Assembly (NCBI GenBank): GCA_029238215.1
Contig: JAQWGN010000006.1
Location: 1-45,475 of the forward strand
Source: Flavobacteriaceae bacterium
Lineage (GTDB): Bacteria; Bacteroidota; Bacteroidia; Flavobacteriales; Flavobacteriaceae
Reading direction: 5' to 3'
DNA: 45,475 nucleotides
The notes under the pieces are model-generated. The model saw only the letters and a list, made by a program, of their open reading frames with translations, was not told where the DNA came from and searched no databases. The translations under genes and the position numbers were made by a program. Position 1 is the stretch's first letter. Each line of letters starts with the position of its first letter. Below are positions 1-8,958 of this stretch, one piece after another.

Positions 1-999
1 TGTTGTACCCGTACCCGATACATAAGTAGCTGTTTTGGAAACACCGCCCACATCAATGGTATAGGTTGGTGTACCGCCTGCTGTATCTACTGTTGTTGCC
101 TCATTCATCGTAGCGGTAACAACAATCTTATCGCCCACACCTAATGTAGTGGTCTTATCAACATCTGATGCGTCAGTACCCTTAATGGCTACGGCAGTTA
201 CTGCTGGACCTGTTGCATCTACAACAATGCTGTTTGCGGCAGCGGCAACTTCTGGGGTTGCTAAAGCAACAGCCCTTCCATCTGCTATACCTTCCATGAT
301 ACCTCCAGCGTATGCCAAAGCCGAAGTACCGGCTGTAATACCATCCGTAGTATCACTATCACCAGAGGCAATGGTATAACTAAATACCAAAGAAGTTGTA
401 CCCGTACCCGACACATAAGTGGCTGTTTTATCTACGCCGCCCACGTTAATGGTGTAGGTAGGCGTACCGCCCGAGGTGTCTACTGTTGCTGCCTCATCCA
501 AAGTAACCGTAACAACAATCTTATCACCAGTACCCAATGTAGTGGTCTTATCAGCACCTGAAGCATTTGTACCCTTAATGGCTACTTTCGTTGCCATTGG
601 ACCTGCTGCATCAACAACAATGCTGTTATCACCATCTGAAACGGCTGGCGTTGATGTATTGGCAGCATTCCCTGCTGCGTCTAATAAGGTAGCACCATCT
701 AGATCCAAAGCATCGGAACCTGCTGCTGCGGTTACACCGCCTGCAGTATCCACATCCCCTTCAGAAACGGTATAACTAAATACCAAATCGGTTGTCGTAG
801 AACCCGACACATAGGTAGCCGTCCTAGGAACACCACCCACATCAATGGTATAGGTAGGTACACCACCTGTTAAATCAACCATAACTACCTCATTCATAGA
901 AACAGTAACAACGATTCTGTCACCTGGATCCAAAGCACCTGACTTAGGTGCACCTGCAGCATCCGTTGCGCTAATGCTTACGCCAGCTACTGCTGGACT
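1..999 (-). repeat. Tandem Ig-like coding repeats (393-396 bp units)
   Basis: Reading on the minus strand, repeat units begin at 999, 603 and 210, which gives unit lengths of 396 and 393 bp; the third is cut by the window edge. The second and third units are most alike at the DNA level: the stretch around ACATAAGT.GCTGTTTT recurs near 20 and 413, with a more diverged copy near 809. All units stay in the adhesin reading frame, so this is a protein-domain repeat and not an intergenic array. Close similarity between units suggests recent duplication or gene conversion. Confidence 0.85.
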
Positions 1000-1602
1000 A
1001 GACGTATCGTCTGGAGTACTATTGGGTTTAACCCAATCTGTACCATCAAAAACATAGAGATCACCCGTAGTTGTGTCTAAATAAATGGCTCCTGCCACTG
1101 GGTCTACTGGATCTTCAACACCATCGTCTGGTGGCGTAGTTCCTAGAATAGCACCAGAAGAACCTGTAGATGGTCCAGGAATAAAAACGATATCCATCTC
1201 ATGATGCGGCTCAAATTGATCTCCCGTATTGGTGAAATCAATTCTAGTTATCAATTTTTTTGAAAAACCGTTCCAATTGATGCTGCTAAAGGTTTTTGAA
1301 TACGCATTAGTAGGGTCAGTCCCAACATACGTAGAAACCATACCAAACGCATCGGTAATCACGGTTTGTCGTTCGATATATTCGACTTCGCCTACGGAGT
1401 TTTGAATGGTAAACTCCAATAAAATTTCAGCGTTTACCATAGGAATTGGAAGTTGATATCCAGGTACATTACCTGAATTCGTGTCCATAATGTATGCCTG
1501 AAAAGGAATTCCGGCAGTCTGTGCAACTAAGGCAGTAGTGCTTCCAATAAAGAAAAGTACCGTTAGGAGCAACTGTTTTTTAAATGTGTATAGTGTATTC
1601 AT
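1..1602 (-). CDS. Repeat-containing surface adhesin, N-terminal part (runs off left edge)
   Basis: The frame is open for 534 codons from an ATG at 1602 and continues past base 1, so the C-terminus is not visible. It starts with a signal peptide (MNTLYTFKKQLLL, hydrophobic core, then VAQTAG). Next comes a domain of about 130 residues with the IPFQAYIMD...TDAFGMVS pattern seen at the start of many Bacteroidota surface proteins. A Pro/Asp-rich linker with GAIYLDTTTGDLYVFDG follows, then tandem Ig-like repeats of 131-132 residues. The repeats (GDKIVVTVT..EA, TPTYTI.VGG, ATYVSG, LVFSYT) resemble the SwmB/Ig-like repeats of large bacterial adhesins, which often bind calcium. It is the last visible gene of a three-gene minus-strand set (10-nt gap to the OmpA gene). 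The neighbouring T9SS-sorted protein suggests export by type IX secretion, but the sorting domain expected at the C-terminus is outside the window. Adhesion is inferred from architecture. Confidence 0.8.
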   Translation of the reverse strand, partial: MNTLYTFKKQLLLTVLFFIGSTTALVAQTAGIPFQAYIMDTNSGNVPGYQLPIPMVNAEILLEFTIQNSVGEVEYIERQTVITDAFGMVSTYVGTDPTNAYSKTFSSINWNGFSKKLITRIDFTNTGDQFEPHHEMDIVFIPGPSTGSSGAILGTTPPDDGVEDPVDPVAGAIYLDTTTGDLYVFDGTDWVKPNSTPDDTSSPAVAGVSISATDAAGAPKSGALDPGDRIVVTVSMNEVVMVDLTGGVPTYTIDVGGVPRTATYVSGSTTTDLVFSYTVSEGDVDTAGGVTAAAGSDALDLDGATLLDAAGNAANTSTPAVSDGDNSIVVDAAGPMATKVAIKGTNASGADKTTTLGTGDKIVVTVTLDEAATVDTSGGTPTYTINVGGVDKTATYVSGTGTTSLVFSYTIASGDSDTTDGITAGTSALAYAGGIMEGIADGRAVALATPEVAAAANSIVVDATGPAVTAVAIKGTDASDVDKTTTLGVGDKIVVTATMNEATTVDTAGGTPTYTIDVGGVSKTATYVSGTGTT

Positions 1603-1612
1603 AGGAGTAGGA

Positions 1613-2926
1613 TTATTTATTGAGTAATGCGATTACTGTACGTCTGTTCTTTTTATGTTTAGTGGCGTGGAACATGTTCGTTTCTCCCGCGCCATAGCAT
1701 TTAATTTGATTTGCTGAAGCACCAAGGGTGTTCACCAAGTAGTCTTTAACGGCATCGGCTCTTTGCTGAGACAATTCGTTGTTGCGGCTTTCAGGCCCGC
1801 TGGTGTCGGCATAGCCTACAAGACTTACCGTAGCACTAGCGTGCGCTGCTAAAAAGTTAGCCACGTTTCCAAGCGTTGACCCGTAAGTAGTTGCGTCTAA
1901 AGCGGCACTGTTAGATGCGAAAAACACATGAGAAAAGTCTGAGTTTAATGGCATGTCTGTATCTAAATCTGCATCTTTGTCCATCATAGTAGTTTCGTCA
2001 TGAACATGCTTTGACTTTTTAAGTGCGTCAATAGCTTTTTGATGTGCTCTAATTTTTCGTTCCAATTCGTTAAAGCGCTCTAAGTCGATGCTATTGTCCG
2101 GAGTTTCAATCGCATCTACCTTATCCTGAAGTTCACGAATGATTTCAGCGTTTCTCTTTTTGTGCGCATTCGATGCTTTAATGTCAATAAGTAAACCGAC
2201 ACTAATAACGTCCTTGACAATTTTGTAATTCTCAGCACTAGTGTTTGGGTTTGGCTCGTCAATTTCAAAAGATTCATCCATATCGTAAGCCAAATAGACT
2301 TGCGTAAAGTCGTTTAGAGCATACTGTAGCGATGCACCGTAGGTAATAAACGTGTAGCTGTTGGGGTAATGTGTAGGATAAAACGAATCGTAGTGAAGTA
2401 AATCTACCAGTGCCCTTTGTTGCCCAAGTTCAAATTCTTGACTGGCATGGGTATAAAAACTATGACCAATACCACCACGAACATCCAACGACAACGCCGG
2501 TAAGCGATTTCCGTTGGCACTCATCTGCTTCTTAAACGTGATTGCCTGCGTCAGGTGTAGTTCAAGCTGTGCATTAAGTTCGGCAAACGAATAGTTTATC
2601 GGATAGGCTACGCCATTATCTACGTCATTAACCTTGAAATTTGACTGATCAAAACCAGCACCAAGTCCCAAACGTACAACGGGCCATTTATAGGTTCTAT
2701 TTAGGCGCTCTTCAAATGATTTGAAGTCGTGTAAATAACCCGCTCCAAAGGAAAAATCGCGGAAGCCATCAACGCCATGTAGCGGTAATTCAGTGACGGC
2801 GCCACTTGTGTGTGTAATCGTATTCGGGTCAAAACGTGAATCGGAGACCCCAAGTTCAAAATACCACTGCGCCGAGGCAGTAAGTGAGGCTATTGTTAAT
2901 AGCAAAAAGGTAAGTAAATGTTTCAT
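1613..2926 (-). CDS. OmpA-family outer-membrane protein
   Basis: 437 residues. A signal peptide (MKHLLTFLLLTIASLTASAQ) precedes an N-terminal region of about 230 residues rich in alternating aromatic/polar stretches, consistent with an outer-membrane beta-barrel. A charged helical segment (about 250-310, heptad-like, KVDAIE...IRAHQKAIDALKK) follows and probably forms a coiled coil. The C-terminal 110 residues are an OmpA peptidoglycan-binding domain (VFFASNSAALD, LVGYADTSGPESRNNELSQQRADAVKDYL, GAGETN, NRRTVIAL). The protein should sit in the outer membrane and hold the cell wall. It lies between a T9SS-sorted protein upstream and a repeat adhesin 10 nt downstream, so it may help display or anchor that adhesin; that role is inferred from the operon only. 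Confidence 0.88.
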   Translation of the reverse strand: MKHLLTFLLLTIASLTASAQWYFELGVSDSRFDPNTITHTSGAVTELPLHGVDGFRDFSFGAGYLHDFKSFEERLNRTYKWPVVRLGLGAGFDQSNFKVNDVDNGVAYPINYSFAELNAQLELHLTQAITFKKQMSANGNRLPALSLDVRGGIGHSFYTHASQEFELGQQRALVDLLHYDSFYPTHYPNSYTFITYGASLQYALNDFTQVYLAYDMDESFEIDEPNPNTSAENYKIVKDVISVGLLIDIKASNAHKKRNAEIIRELQDKVDAIETPDNSIDLERFNELERKIRAHQKAIDALKKSKHVHDETTMMDKDADLDTDMPLNSDFSHVFFASNSAALDATTYGSTLGNVANFLAAHASATVSLVGYADTSGPESRNNELSQQRADAVKDYLVNTLGASANQIKCYGAGETNMFHATKHKKNRRTVIALLNK

Positions 2927-2953
2927 AAAATTAATTTTTCTTCAGTTAAATTT

Positions 2954-3448
2954 TTATTTTTTGATAATTGATTTAGTAAATGTTTGATTATTAAGGATAA
3001 CCTCAATAAAGTATTCACCTTGGGCAAGCTCCCCAATGTCAAAGCGTTGTTGCTGTTCGGCCGTTTGTATTTTATCAAATACAAGTCTACCGGTTACATC
3101 TAAAAGACGTACCGATAAATCTCCGTTAACCGCAGTTTTAAACTCGACATTTAAGTGGGTGTCAAAAGGAACAGGATAAATAGTCAACTCAATTGGGTTA
3201 ACTACTGGTGTTCCTGAAATCCCTTGTGGTAATAAGAAACCGCTAATAACCGTATGGTTCTTTTGGTCCGCCTTAGCCATGACGCCCATATGTCCTACAC
3301 TGTAAGCAATCTTATGGCGGCTATTTGTATCTTGCGATGTATCAAATGACGCAGATAAGGAAGCCCGCATAATGGGTGAAGTCTGTGCAAGTAGCATTCC
3401 TGAGCTAAGCGATAAAATAAATAATATGTATAAGTGTTTCACATGCAT
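2954..3448 (-). CDS. Small secreted protein with T9SS type A sorting domain
   Basis: 164 residues. An N-terminal signal peptide (MHVKHLYILFILSLSSGMLLAQ) is followed by only about 55 residues of mature sequence, including a YSVGHMG...SGFLLPQG pattern common in Bacteroidota proteins of this class. The rest is a type A C-terminal sorting domain of about 80 residues (IYPVPFDTHLNVEF, VRLLDVTGRLV, GEYFIEV, KSIIKK). Such domains are recognised by the type IX secretion system and normally follow a large passenger. Here there is almost no passenger, which is unusual. It is the first gene of the minus-strand surface module, 27 nt before the OmpA gene. The molecular role is unknown. Confidence 0.85.
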   Translation of the reverse strand: MHVKHLYILFILSLSSGMLLAQTSPIMRASLSASFDTSQDTNSRHKIAYSVGHMGVMAKADQKNHTVISGFLLPQGISGTPVVNPIELTIYPVPFDTHLNVEFKTAVNGDLSVRLLDVTGRLVFDKIQTAEQQQRFDIGELAQGEYFIEVILNNQTFTKSIIKK

Positions 3449-3824
3449 TGATTTGGTTAAACATTATTAATTGGGTGTAAAATTACTAACAATTGTTAAA
3501 ATAAAACAAACTTTATTTAACATTTGTTATAGATGTTTTTTAAATACCGCGTAAATTTATTCTCTGTTGACACCCTGTTGAGAGCAATTCATACTTCGGG
3601 GGGTGGGGGGAGGTGAACCAGCAAAAATTTAGGGTGAACGGTAAAATAAAAGAGGTGGTTCTTATTGTAGTCTTTTACTTACAAAAAAGCATTGTGCGCT
3701 GGGTTTTTAAAAAAACAGTGATGTGTTTTAAAATCAACGATGAAATATGTACATTTGCATCCCGTTAAGAAACCGCTGGCGAAGTACGTGAATGTTTCTG
3801 TGCGTTAATTTAAAACCAAATACA
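3449..3824. other. Divergent intergenic region between surface operon and rplS
   Basis: 376 bases without a supported gene; the frame extension of rplS into 3792-3824 is judged non-coding. It should hold the promoter of the minus-strand surface operon (an AT-rich stretch at about 3480-3540, no clear TAnnTTTG box found) and the rplS promoter (3750-3757). A G-rich tract at 3598-3613 (six G, T, six G, A, two G) stands out from the AT-rich surroundings. Confidence 0.6.
3750..3757 (+). promoter_or_regulatory. Bacteroidota -7 promoter box for rplS
   Basis: TACATTTG fits the Bacteroidota -7 consensus TAnnTTTG and lies 67 nt before the rplS start. No clear TTG -33 element was seen. The long leader is typical for a ribosomal protein gene. 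Confidence 0.6.
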
Positions 3825-4178
3825 ATGGAGGCCTTACTACAATATGTACAGGACGAGCTTGTTCCCAAAAAAGAACTTCCTGCTTTTCAAGCTGGAGATA
3901 CCATCACCGTTTATTACGAAATCCGCGAAGGTGAAAAAGTACGAACTCAGTTTTTTAAAGGAGTCGTTATTCAAATCAAAGGAAGCGGAGCAACCAAAAC
4001 ATTTACCATTCGCAAAATGTCTGGAACTGTTGGCGTTGAACGTATATTTCCGGTAAACCTTCCAGGAATACAGAAGATAGAAATTAATGCCCGTGGTAAA
4101 GTACGTCGCTCGCGCATTTATTACTTCCGTGGCCTGACAGGTAAAAAAGCACGTATCAAAGAGCGTCAACTTAAATAG
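3825..4178 (+). CDS. rplS: 50S ribosomal protein L19
   Basis: 117 residues from the ATG at 3825, giving the N-terminus MEALLQYVQDELV that matches the family in Bacteroidota. An upstream in-frame ATG at 3792 would add 11 unrelated residues (MFLCVNLKPNT) and is not used here. L19 lies at the 30S-50S interface. Family landmarks are F.AGDTI.V, EGEKVR.Q.F.GVVI, the basic loop TFTIRKMSGTVGVERIFP and the C-terminal ARGKVRRSRIYYFRGLTGKKARI. It appears monocistronic, with its own promoter (3750) and a strong terminator at 4203-4236. Confidence 0.97.
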   Translation: MEALLQYVQDELVPKKELPAFQAGDTITVYYEIREGEKVRTQFFKGVVIQIKGSGATKTFTIRKMSGTVGVERIFPVNLPGIQKIEINARGKVRRSRIYYFRGLTGKKARIKERQLK

Positions 4179-4202
4179 GCGTTATTTTGTTACAAACATC
4201 AC

Positions 4203-4236
4203 ACCGCAGTTCGAATTTCGTATTGCGGTTTTTTTA
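4203..4236 (+). terminator. Intrinsic terminator after rplS
   Basis: ACCGCA (4203-4208) pairs with TGCGGT (4224-4229), with some further pairing inside the loop, and is followed by an eight-T run. It lies 25 nt after the rplS stop and ahead of the icd promoter, so it separates the two units. Confidence 0.8.
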
Positions 4237-4252
4237 TACACCAATCCCAGCG

Positions 4253-4260
4253 TATATTTG
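4253..4260 (+). promoter_or_regulatory. Bacteroidota -7 promoter box for icd
   Basis: TATATTTG is an exact TAnnTTTG match 21 nt before the icd ATG and just after the rplS terminator, so icd should start its own transcript. Confidence 0.65.
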
Positions 4261-4281
4261 CGCCCAAATTAATAAATACCC

Positions 4282-5511
4282 ATGGCTAAAATTCATGTAG
4301 CAAACCCCGTAGTAGAAATGGATGGAGACGAAATGACTCGAATCATTTGGGACTTTATCAAACAACAACTTATCCTTCCCTATATAGATGTAACGCTTTT
4401 ATACTACGACCTTAGCGTAACCTCACGCGACAAAACGAACGATCAAATTACCATTGATGCTGCTGAAGCCATCAATAAATACAATGTGGGGATTAAATGT
4501 GCTACCATTACGCCAGACGAAAACCGCGTTACTGAGTTCGATTTAAAACAAATGTGGCGTTCGCCAAACGGAACCATCCGTAATATTGTTGGTGGAACTG
4601 TATTTCGCGAACCCATTATAATGCGTAATGTACCACGCTACGTACAAGGATGGACCCAGCCCATATGTATCGGCCGTCATGCCTTTGGCGATCAATACCG
4701 TGCTACAGATACCGTAATTAAAGAAAGTGGTACACTCACCATGACCTTTACCCCAGAAAATGGCGGTGAAGCAAAAACATGGGAAGTGTATAACTTTAAA
4801 GAAGGTGGTGTTGCCATGAGTATGTACAACATCGACTCCTCCATTTATGGTTTTGCACGCTCTTGCATGAACCGTGCAATCAGTAAAAAATGGCCGTTAT
4901 ATCTCTCAACAAAGAATACCATACTAAAGGCCTACGACGGGCGCTTTAAAGATATTTTTCAAGAAGTTTTTGAAAATGAATTTCACGATCAATTTGAAGC
5001 CCTTGGCATTACCTACGAACACCGTCTTATCGACGACATGGTAGCTGCTGCCATGAAATGGAACGGTGGATTTGTATGGGCCTGTAAAAACTACGACGGC
5101 GATGTACAGTCCGATACCGTAGCCCAAGGATTTGGTTCTTTGGGACTAATGACCTCTACCCTAGTAACTCCAGATGGAAAAACACTAGAGGCAGAAGCTG
5201 CGCATGGTACCGTTACACGACACTACCGCCAACACCAACAAGGAAAAGAAACCTCAACCAATCCAATTGCCTCTATTTTTGCATGGACACGTGGGTTAGC
5301 CCACAGAGCAAAACTAGACGACAACCGTCAACTTAAAGAATTTTGTACAACACTAGAACACGTATGTGTGCAAACTGTTGAAGGAGGTCAAATGACAAAG
5401 GATTTGGCAATGCTGATTCACAAAGAGGAAATGACGCGCGAGAACTACTTGACTACACAAGAATTCTTAGCTGCTATCAAAGAAAACCTCGACCTAGCTT
5501 TAGCACGATAG
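4282..5511 (+). CDS. icd: NADP-dependent isocitrate dehydrogenase
   Basis: 409 residues. It converts isocitrate and NADP+ to 2-oxoglutarate, CO2 and NADPH in the TCA cycle, in the cytoplasm. The sequence is of the homodimeric eukaryote-like subfamily: [14 protein letters not shown] at the N-terminus, [10 protein letters not shown], the isocitrate-binding segment [31 protein letters not shown], the metal-binding [15 protein letters not shown] and YDGDVQSD, and the cofactor segment [12 protein letters not shown]. Length is normal for this subfamily (about 405-415). The ATG is well placed after its own promoter box at 4253. The next gene starts about 35 nt downstream and may be co-transcribed, although the functions are unrelated. 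Confidence 0.96.
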   Translation: MAKIHVANPVVEMDGDEMTRIIWDFIKQQLILPYIDVTLLYYDLSVTSRDKTNDQITIDAAEAINKYNVGIKCATITPDENRVTEFDLKQMWRSPNGTIRNIVGGTVFREPIIMRNVPRYVQGWTQPICIGRHAFGDQYRATDTVIKESGTLTMTFTPENGGEAKTWEVYNFKEGGVAMSMYNIDSSIYGFARSCMNRAISKKWPLYLSTKNTILKAYDGRFKDIFQEVFENEFHDQFEALGITYEHRLIDDMVAAAMKWNGGFVWACKNYDGDVQSDTVAQGFGSLGLMTSTLVTPDGKTLEAEAAHGTVTRHYRQHQQGKETSTNPIASIFAWTRGLAHRAKLDDNRQLKEFCTTLEHVCVQTVEGGQMTKDLAMLIHKEEMTRENYLTTQEFLAAIKENLDLALAR

Positions 5512-5546
5512 TTCGGTTGCCTATCTTAGCAAAAAAAATTGCTTGG

Positions 5547-7889
5547 ATGCGCTACCTGATACTTTTATGGTTTGGTGCTGGGATATGCTCCCATGCACAA
5601 TCCGTTACCCTTAGTGGAACAATTACAGCTTCTGATACGCAAGAAACCCTATTGGGTGTAACGGTGTATGCCGAAGGAACTACTTTTGGCACGGTCACCA
5701 ATAATTACGGGGTATACGCACTTAGCCTGCCCATAGGAGCTTATACGATTATTGTGCAAAATTTAGGTTTTGAAAACTTCATTTTTGACATAAATCTCGA
5801 AGGGAGTCAAACCAAAAACCTAAGCCTTAACCCACAAGCAGAAAACTTGGACGAGGTAATCGTTACTGAAGACATAGAGCGTATTAGGCTGCGTGCTCCA
5901 GAAATGAGTGTTAACAGGCTTTCGTCAAAAAGCATTAAGCAAACACCCGTTATTTTAGGCGAATCGGATATCCTAAAAACCATACAGTTGTTGCCCGGTG
6001 TGACCAGTGCAGGAGAAGGAGCTTCGGGCTTTAATGTCCGTGGTGGTGGTGCCGATCAAAACCTAATTCTTCTGGATGAGGCTACCGTTTTTAACTCCTC
6101 GCATCTATTTGGCTTTTTCTCGGTTTTCAATACCGATGCTATAAAGGATGTACAACTTTTTAAAGGAGGTATTCCTGCAACCTACGGCGGACGGACCGCT
6201 TCCGTACTGCGAATCGATCAAAAAGAAGGCGCCAAAGACCGCTTGCGTTTTAACGGAGGGATTGGTTTGGTTTCTAGTCGTGGCCTTTTAGAAGGCCCTT
6301 TGGGCAAAGGCTCTTTTTTACTCGCCGGTAGAGGAACTTACGCCCACCTATTTCTCAATGCCTTAGATCAACCCAACTCAGCGTATTTTTATGATCTAAA
6401 TACCAAAATCACCTTGCCGATAAATGAAAAAAACCGCTTGTTGCTGTCGGGGTATTTTGGTCGGGATGTTGTAAGTTTTGACAATACCTTTTCAAACATC
6501 TATGGAAACACTGTCGTTAACTTACGCCTAAACACCCTGTTTTCAAACCGTGTGTTTGGTAACCTATCCATGATTTACAGCGATTACTACTACGGGCTGG
6601 CCCTTGATTTTGTTGGCTTTGATTGGGATTCGGGCATTCAAAACTTCAACCTCAAATACGATTTGAGTTACAATGCCTCGCAGCGCGTTACCATAAAAAC
6701 AGGCGTTCAAACCACCTATTACAGTTTTAACCCGGGGTTTATTCGTCCACTCACAGCAGATTCTGGGTTTGTTGACAATCAGCTGCAACAAAAATATGCC
6801 GCCGAGGGGTCTATCTACCTCAGCGTTGAGCACGAGCTATCGCCTGCTTTAGCATTGCGCTATGGCGCTCGAATCAATCAGTTTAATCGACTGGAGCAAT
6901 CGGGTTTACAGCGTTATGAAAACGACCAACCCATAGTGTATAATCAAGACCTATCGATTTATCAGCAGGGAACTTCCTTAGGGACTTATACCAATGAAAA
7001 TAGCACGGCTTCATTTACCAATATAGAACCCCGACTAACACTTGCATACCGCAACAAGAACAGTGCATGGAAGGCGAGCTATCAACGGGTACATCAATAC
7101 TTGCATCTTATTTCGAACACCAGTTCCCCTACCCCGCTAGATGTTTGGACGCCCAGTGGCAAATACCTCAAACCACAACGTGGTGATCAATGGGCTGTTG
7201 GCTATGCTACTGAACGCAATAACGGAACTTCCTTTGAAACCGAAGCCTTTTACAAACGAACAACCAACCGATACGATTATATTGATGGTGCAGAATTGGT
7301 TGCCAATGATGCCCTGGAACAAATTTTACTTGCTGGAACGGCACGTGCTTACGGGCTGGAACTATTGTACAAAAAAACGCAAGGAGCGCTAACAGGAATG
7401 ATTGCCTATACCCTATCTAGAGCCGAACAACAAACCCCAGGATTGTCCGAAAACGAACCTGGAATTAATCAAGGAGCATGGTATGTAGCTGCTCACGACA
7501 AAACCCATGATTTAAGCATCAGTCTAGGCTATAAAGCAAGCGAAAAATGGCAATGGAATGCAAACCTGGTTGCGCAAACGGGACAACCCGTAACCTACCC
7601 CACAGGACAGTATTCGTTTATGGGATCAAGTATTCCCAACTATGGAAAACGAAACGAGCAACGACTTCCCTTCTACCACCGTATTGATGTTGCAGCAACG
7701 CTATACCCGAAAAAAAACAAAGAGAAACGTGTGCAAGGCAATTGGGTGTTTGGGATTTACAACCTATACAACCGCCGCAATGCAGCAACCATAAGTTTTA
7801 GACAGGATGCCGAAACAGGGAAAAATCAAGCCTACCGTCTTTCAATTTTTGGTATTGTTCCTTCAATCACCTATAACATTCGATTCTAA
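5547..7889 (+). CDS. TonB-dependent outer-membrane receptor with carboxypeptidase-like N-domain
   Basis: 780 residues from the ATG at 5547 (MRYLILLWFGAGICSHAQ, a signal peptide). A TTG-initiated extension to 5517 would spoil the signal peptide and is rejected. Domains: a carboxypeptidase regulatory-like beta-sandwich (about 20-105, SGTITASDTQETLLGVTVYAEGT), a TonB plug (about 115-230, with SDILKTIQLLPGV, GFNVRGGGADQNLILLDEA and GGIPATYGGR), then a beta-barrel with a terminal aromatic (ending YNIRF). It would import a substrate energised by TonB/ExbBD; the substrate cannot be read from sequence. Its stop overlaps the start of a DUF4249 lipoprotein (TAATG), a recurrent pair in flavobacteria, so the lipoprotein is probably its surface partner. 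Confidence 0.92.
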   Translation: MRYLILLWFGAGICSHAQSVTLSGTITASDTQETLLGVTVYAEGTTFGTVTNNYGVYALSLPIGAYTIIVQNLGFENFIFDINLEGSQTKNLSLNPQAENLDEVIVTEDIERIRLRAPEMSVNRLSSKSIKQTPVILGESDILKTIQLLPGVTSAGEGASGFNVRGGGADQNLILLDEATVFNSSHLFGFFSVFNTDAIKDVQLFKGGIPATYGGRTASVLRIDQKEGAKDRLRFNGGIGLVSSRGLLEGPLGKGSFLLAGRGTYAHLFLNALDQPNSAYFYDLNTKITLPINEKNRLLLSGYFGRDVVSFDNTFSNIYGNTVVNLRLNTLFSNRVFGNLSMIYSDYYYGLALDFVGFDWDSGIQNFNLKYDLSYNASQRVTIKTGVQTTYYSFNPGFIRPLTADSGFVDNQLQQKYAAEGSIYLSVEHELSPALALRYGARINQFNRLEQSGLQRYENDQPIVYNQDLSIYQQGTSLGTYTNENSTASFTNIEPRLTLAYRNKNSAWKASYQRVHQYLHLISNTSSPTPLDVWTPSGKYLKPQRGDQWAVGYATERNNGTSFETEAFYKRTTNRYDYIDGAELVANDALEQILLAGTARAYGLELLYKKTQGALTGMIAYTLSRAEQQTPGLSENEPGINQGAWYVAAHDKTHDLSISLGYKASEKWQWNANLVAQTGQPVTYPTGQYSFMGSSIPNYGKRNEQRLPFYHRIDVAATLYPKKNKEKRVQGNWVFGIYNLYNRRNAATISFRQDAETGKNQAYRLSIFGIVPSITYNIRF

Positions 7890-8686
7890 TGAAAAAACTA
7901 GCACTACTTTTTGGGTTGTTATTCTTCTGGGGTTGTGAAGATCCTATTGATGTTACATTACCACCACTAGACGAACGCCTGGTTATTGACGCAACGCTTT
8001 GGCGTCCTGTTGGTGGCAGTACGGGAAACTTGGAGGTTGTCATTTCGAGAACAACTGATTTTTACGCTACAGAAGTACCCTATGTTACTGGTGCCGCAGT
8101 TACCCTATTAGATGCAGGTGTGACGCATACAGCCACAGAAAACGAAGCAGGACATTATACCATTGAAGCACTTTCGGTGGTTGAAAACAACGAATACATG
8201 CTAGAAGTTAGCCTCGATGGTGTACGCTATACGGCCAAAGAGCACTTGGTGCTTTCAACACCCATTGACGCCATTACTCAAGGGGAAAACAGCTTGTTTT
8301 CGGGTGAGGAAACAGAAGCAATTGTTCAATTCACAGACCGACCTGAAGAAGGCAACTACTACCTCATGGATTTTGGCTACAACAACCTGTTTGTCACTCG
8401 CGATAAGTTTTATAACGGAAACCAACTTAGCTTTTCGTTTTTCTACGATGAGTTTTTTCCAAAAAACACCCCCACAACCATCTACCTAATGGCGATAGAT
8501 AAAACATTTTATACCTACATGCAAGTACTTATTGCACACTCCGGTCAAGATGGCGGCGGTCCCTTTGCTACCGCAAAATCAATTCAGCGGGGTAATATTC
8601 AAAATTCAACAGCCCCCGACGAATTTCCATTGGGATATTTTAGGGTAGTTGAACGTGATAGTTTTATATTTACAGCAACAGACTGA
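7889..8686 (+). CDS. DUF4249 lipoprotein
   Basis: 265 residues with a lipoprotein signal peptide (MKKLALLFGLLFFWGC, predicted lipidated Cys16). Features of DUF4249 are the CEDPIDV start, LVIDATL near the N-terminus and beta-rich segments such as TGAAVTLLDAG and YTIEALSVVENNEYMLEVSLDG. The family typically follows TonB-dependent receptors and is thought to sit on the outer membrane as an accessory protein; its biochemistry is unknown. It overlaps the receptor stop by one base and its own stop overlaps the next start (TGATGA), so the three genes should be translationally coupled. Confidence 0.85.
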   Translation: MKKLALLFGLLFFWGCEDPIDVTLPPLDERLVIDATLWRPVGGSTGNLEVVISRTTDFYATEVPYVTGAAVTLLDAGVTHTATENEAGHYTIEALSVVENNEYMLEVSLDGVRYTAKEHLVLSTPIDAITQGENSLFSGEETEAIVQFTDRPEEGNYYLMDFGYNNLFVTRDKFYNGNQLSFSFFYDEFFPKNTPTTIYLMAIDKTFYTYMQVLIAHSGQDGGGPFATAKSIQRGNIQNSTAPDEFPLGYFRVVERDSFIFTATD

Positions 8687-8904
8687 TGAACAAAAAAAAT
8701 CTTTTTCGCGGACTTCGTGCTATGGCCTACGCCATTTTACTGGCGTTTATTGGCCCTACCGTACTTACTTCGGCCTTTAAAAATCAAGATCACGTGCTTT
8801 ATATTCCCGTATTGGGGGTGGCCATCCTTATGTGCTTGGCTTCCATTGCGCTTGGCTTTTGGGGCATTCGCCTTATGGTTAAGGGCTTATTCAATGAAGA
8901 GTAA
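8686..8904 (+). CDS. DUF6095-like small membrane protein
   Basis: 72 residues with two predicted transmembrane helices (about 13-30 and 39-66) and the pattern FIGPTVLTSAFKNQDHVLYIPVLGV that I associate with the flavobacterial family DUF6095. Function is unknown. It overlaps the stop of the DUF4249 gene by one base and closes this three-gene unit. The family assignment rests on recalled similarity; the membrane topology is seen in the sequence. Confidence 0.7.
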   Translation: MNKKNLFRGLRAMAYAILLAFIGPTVLTSAFKNQDHVLYIPVLGVAILMCLASIALGFWGIRLMVKGLFNEE

Positions 8905-8958
8905 ACACCGCTGATTTTACCTGTTCAACCTTGTTCCATCTAAACCTATAAAAAGTTA

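Noticed and set aside
149-775. Plus-strand open frames of 76 and 99 codons
   Set aside because: They are antisense shadows of the Ig-like repeats of the minus-strand adhesin and recur with the same periodicity.
1-999. Regular repeats considered as a CRISPR array
   Set aside because: Units are about 395 bp, in frame and protein-coding, with no short identical repeat/unique spacer alternation.
3490-3530. AT-rich sequence with GTTAAAATAAAACAAA considered as a third CarH-type operator
   Set aside because: The arm is interrupted and there is no matching second arm at a 14-nt spacing, so it does not follow the pattern of the two good sites.
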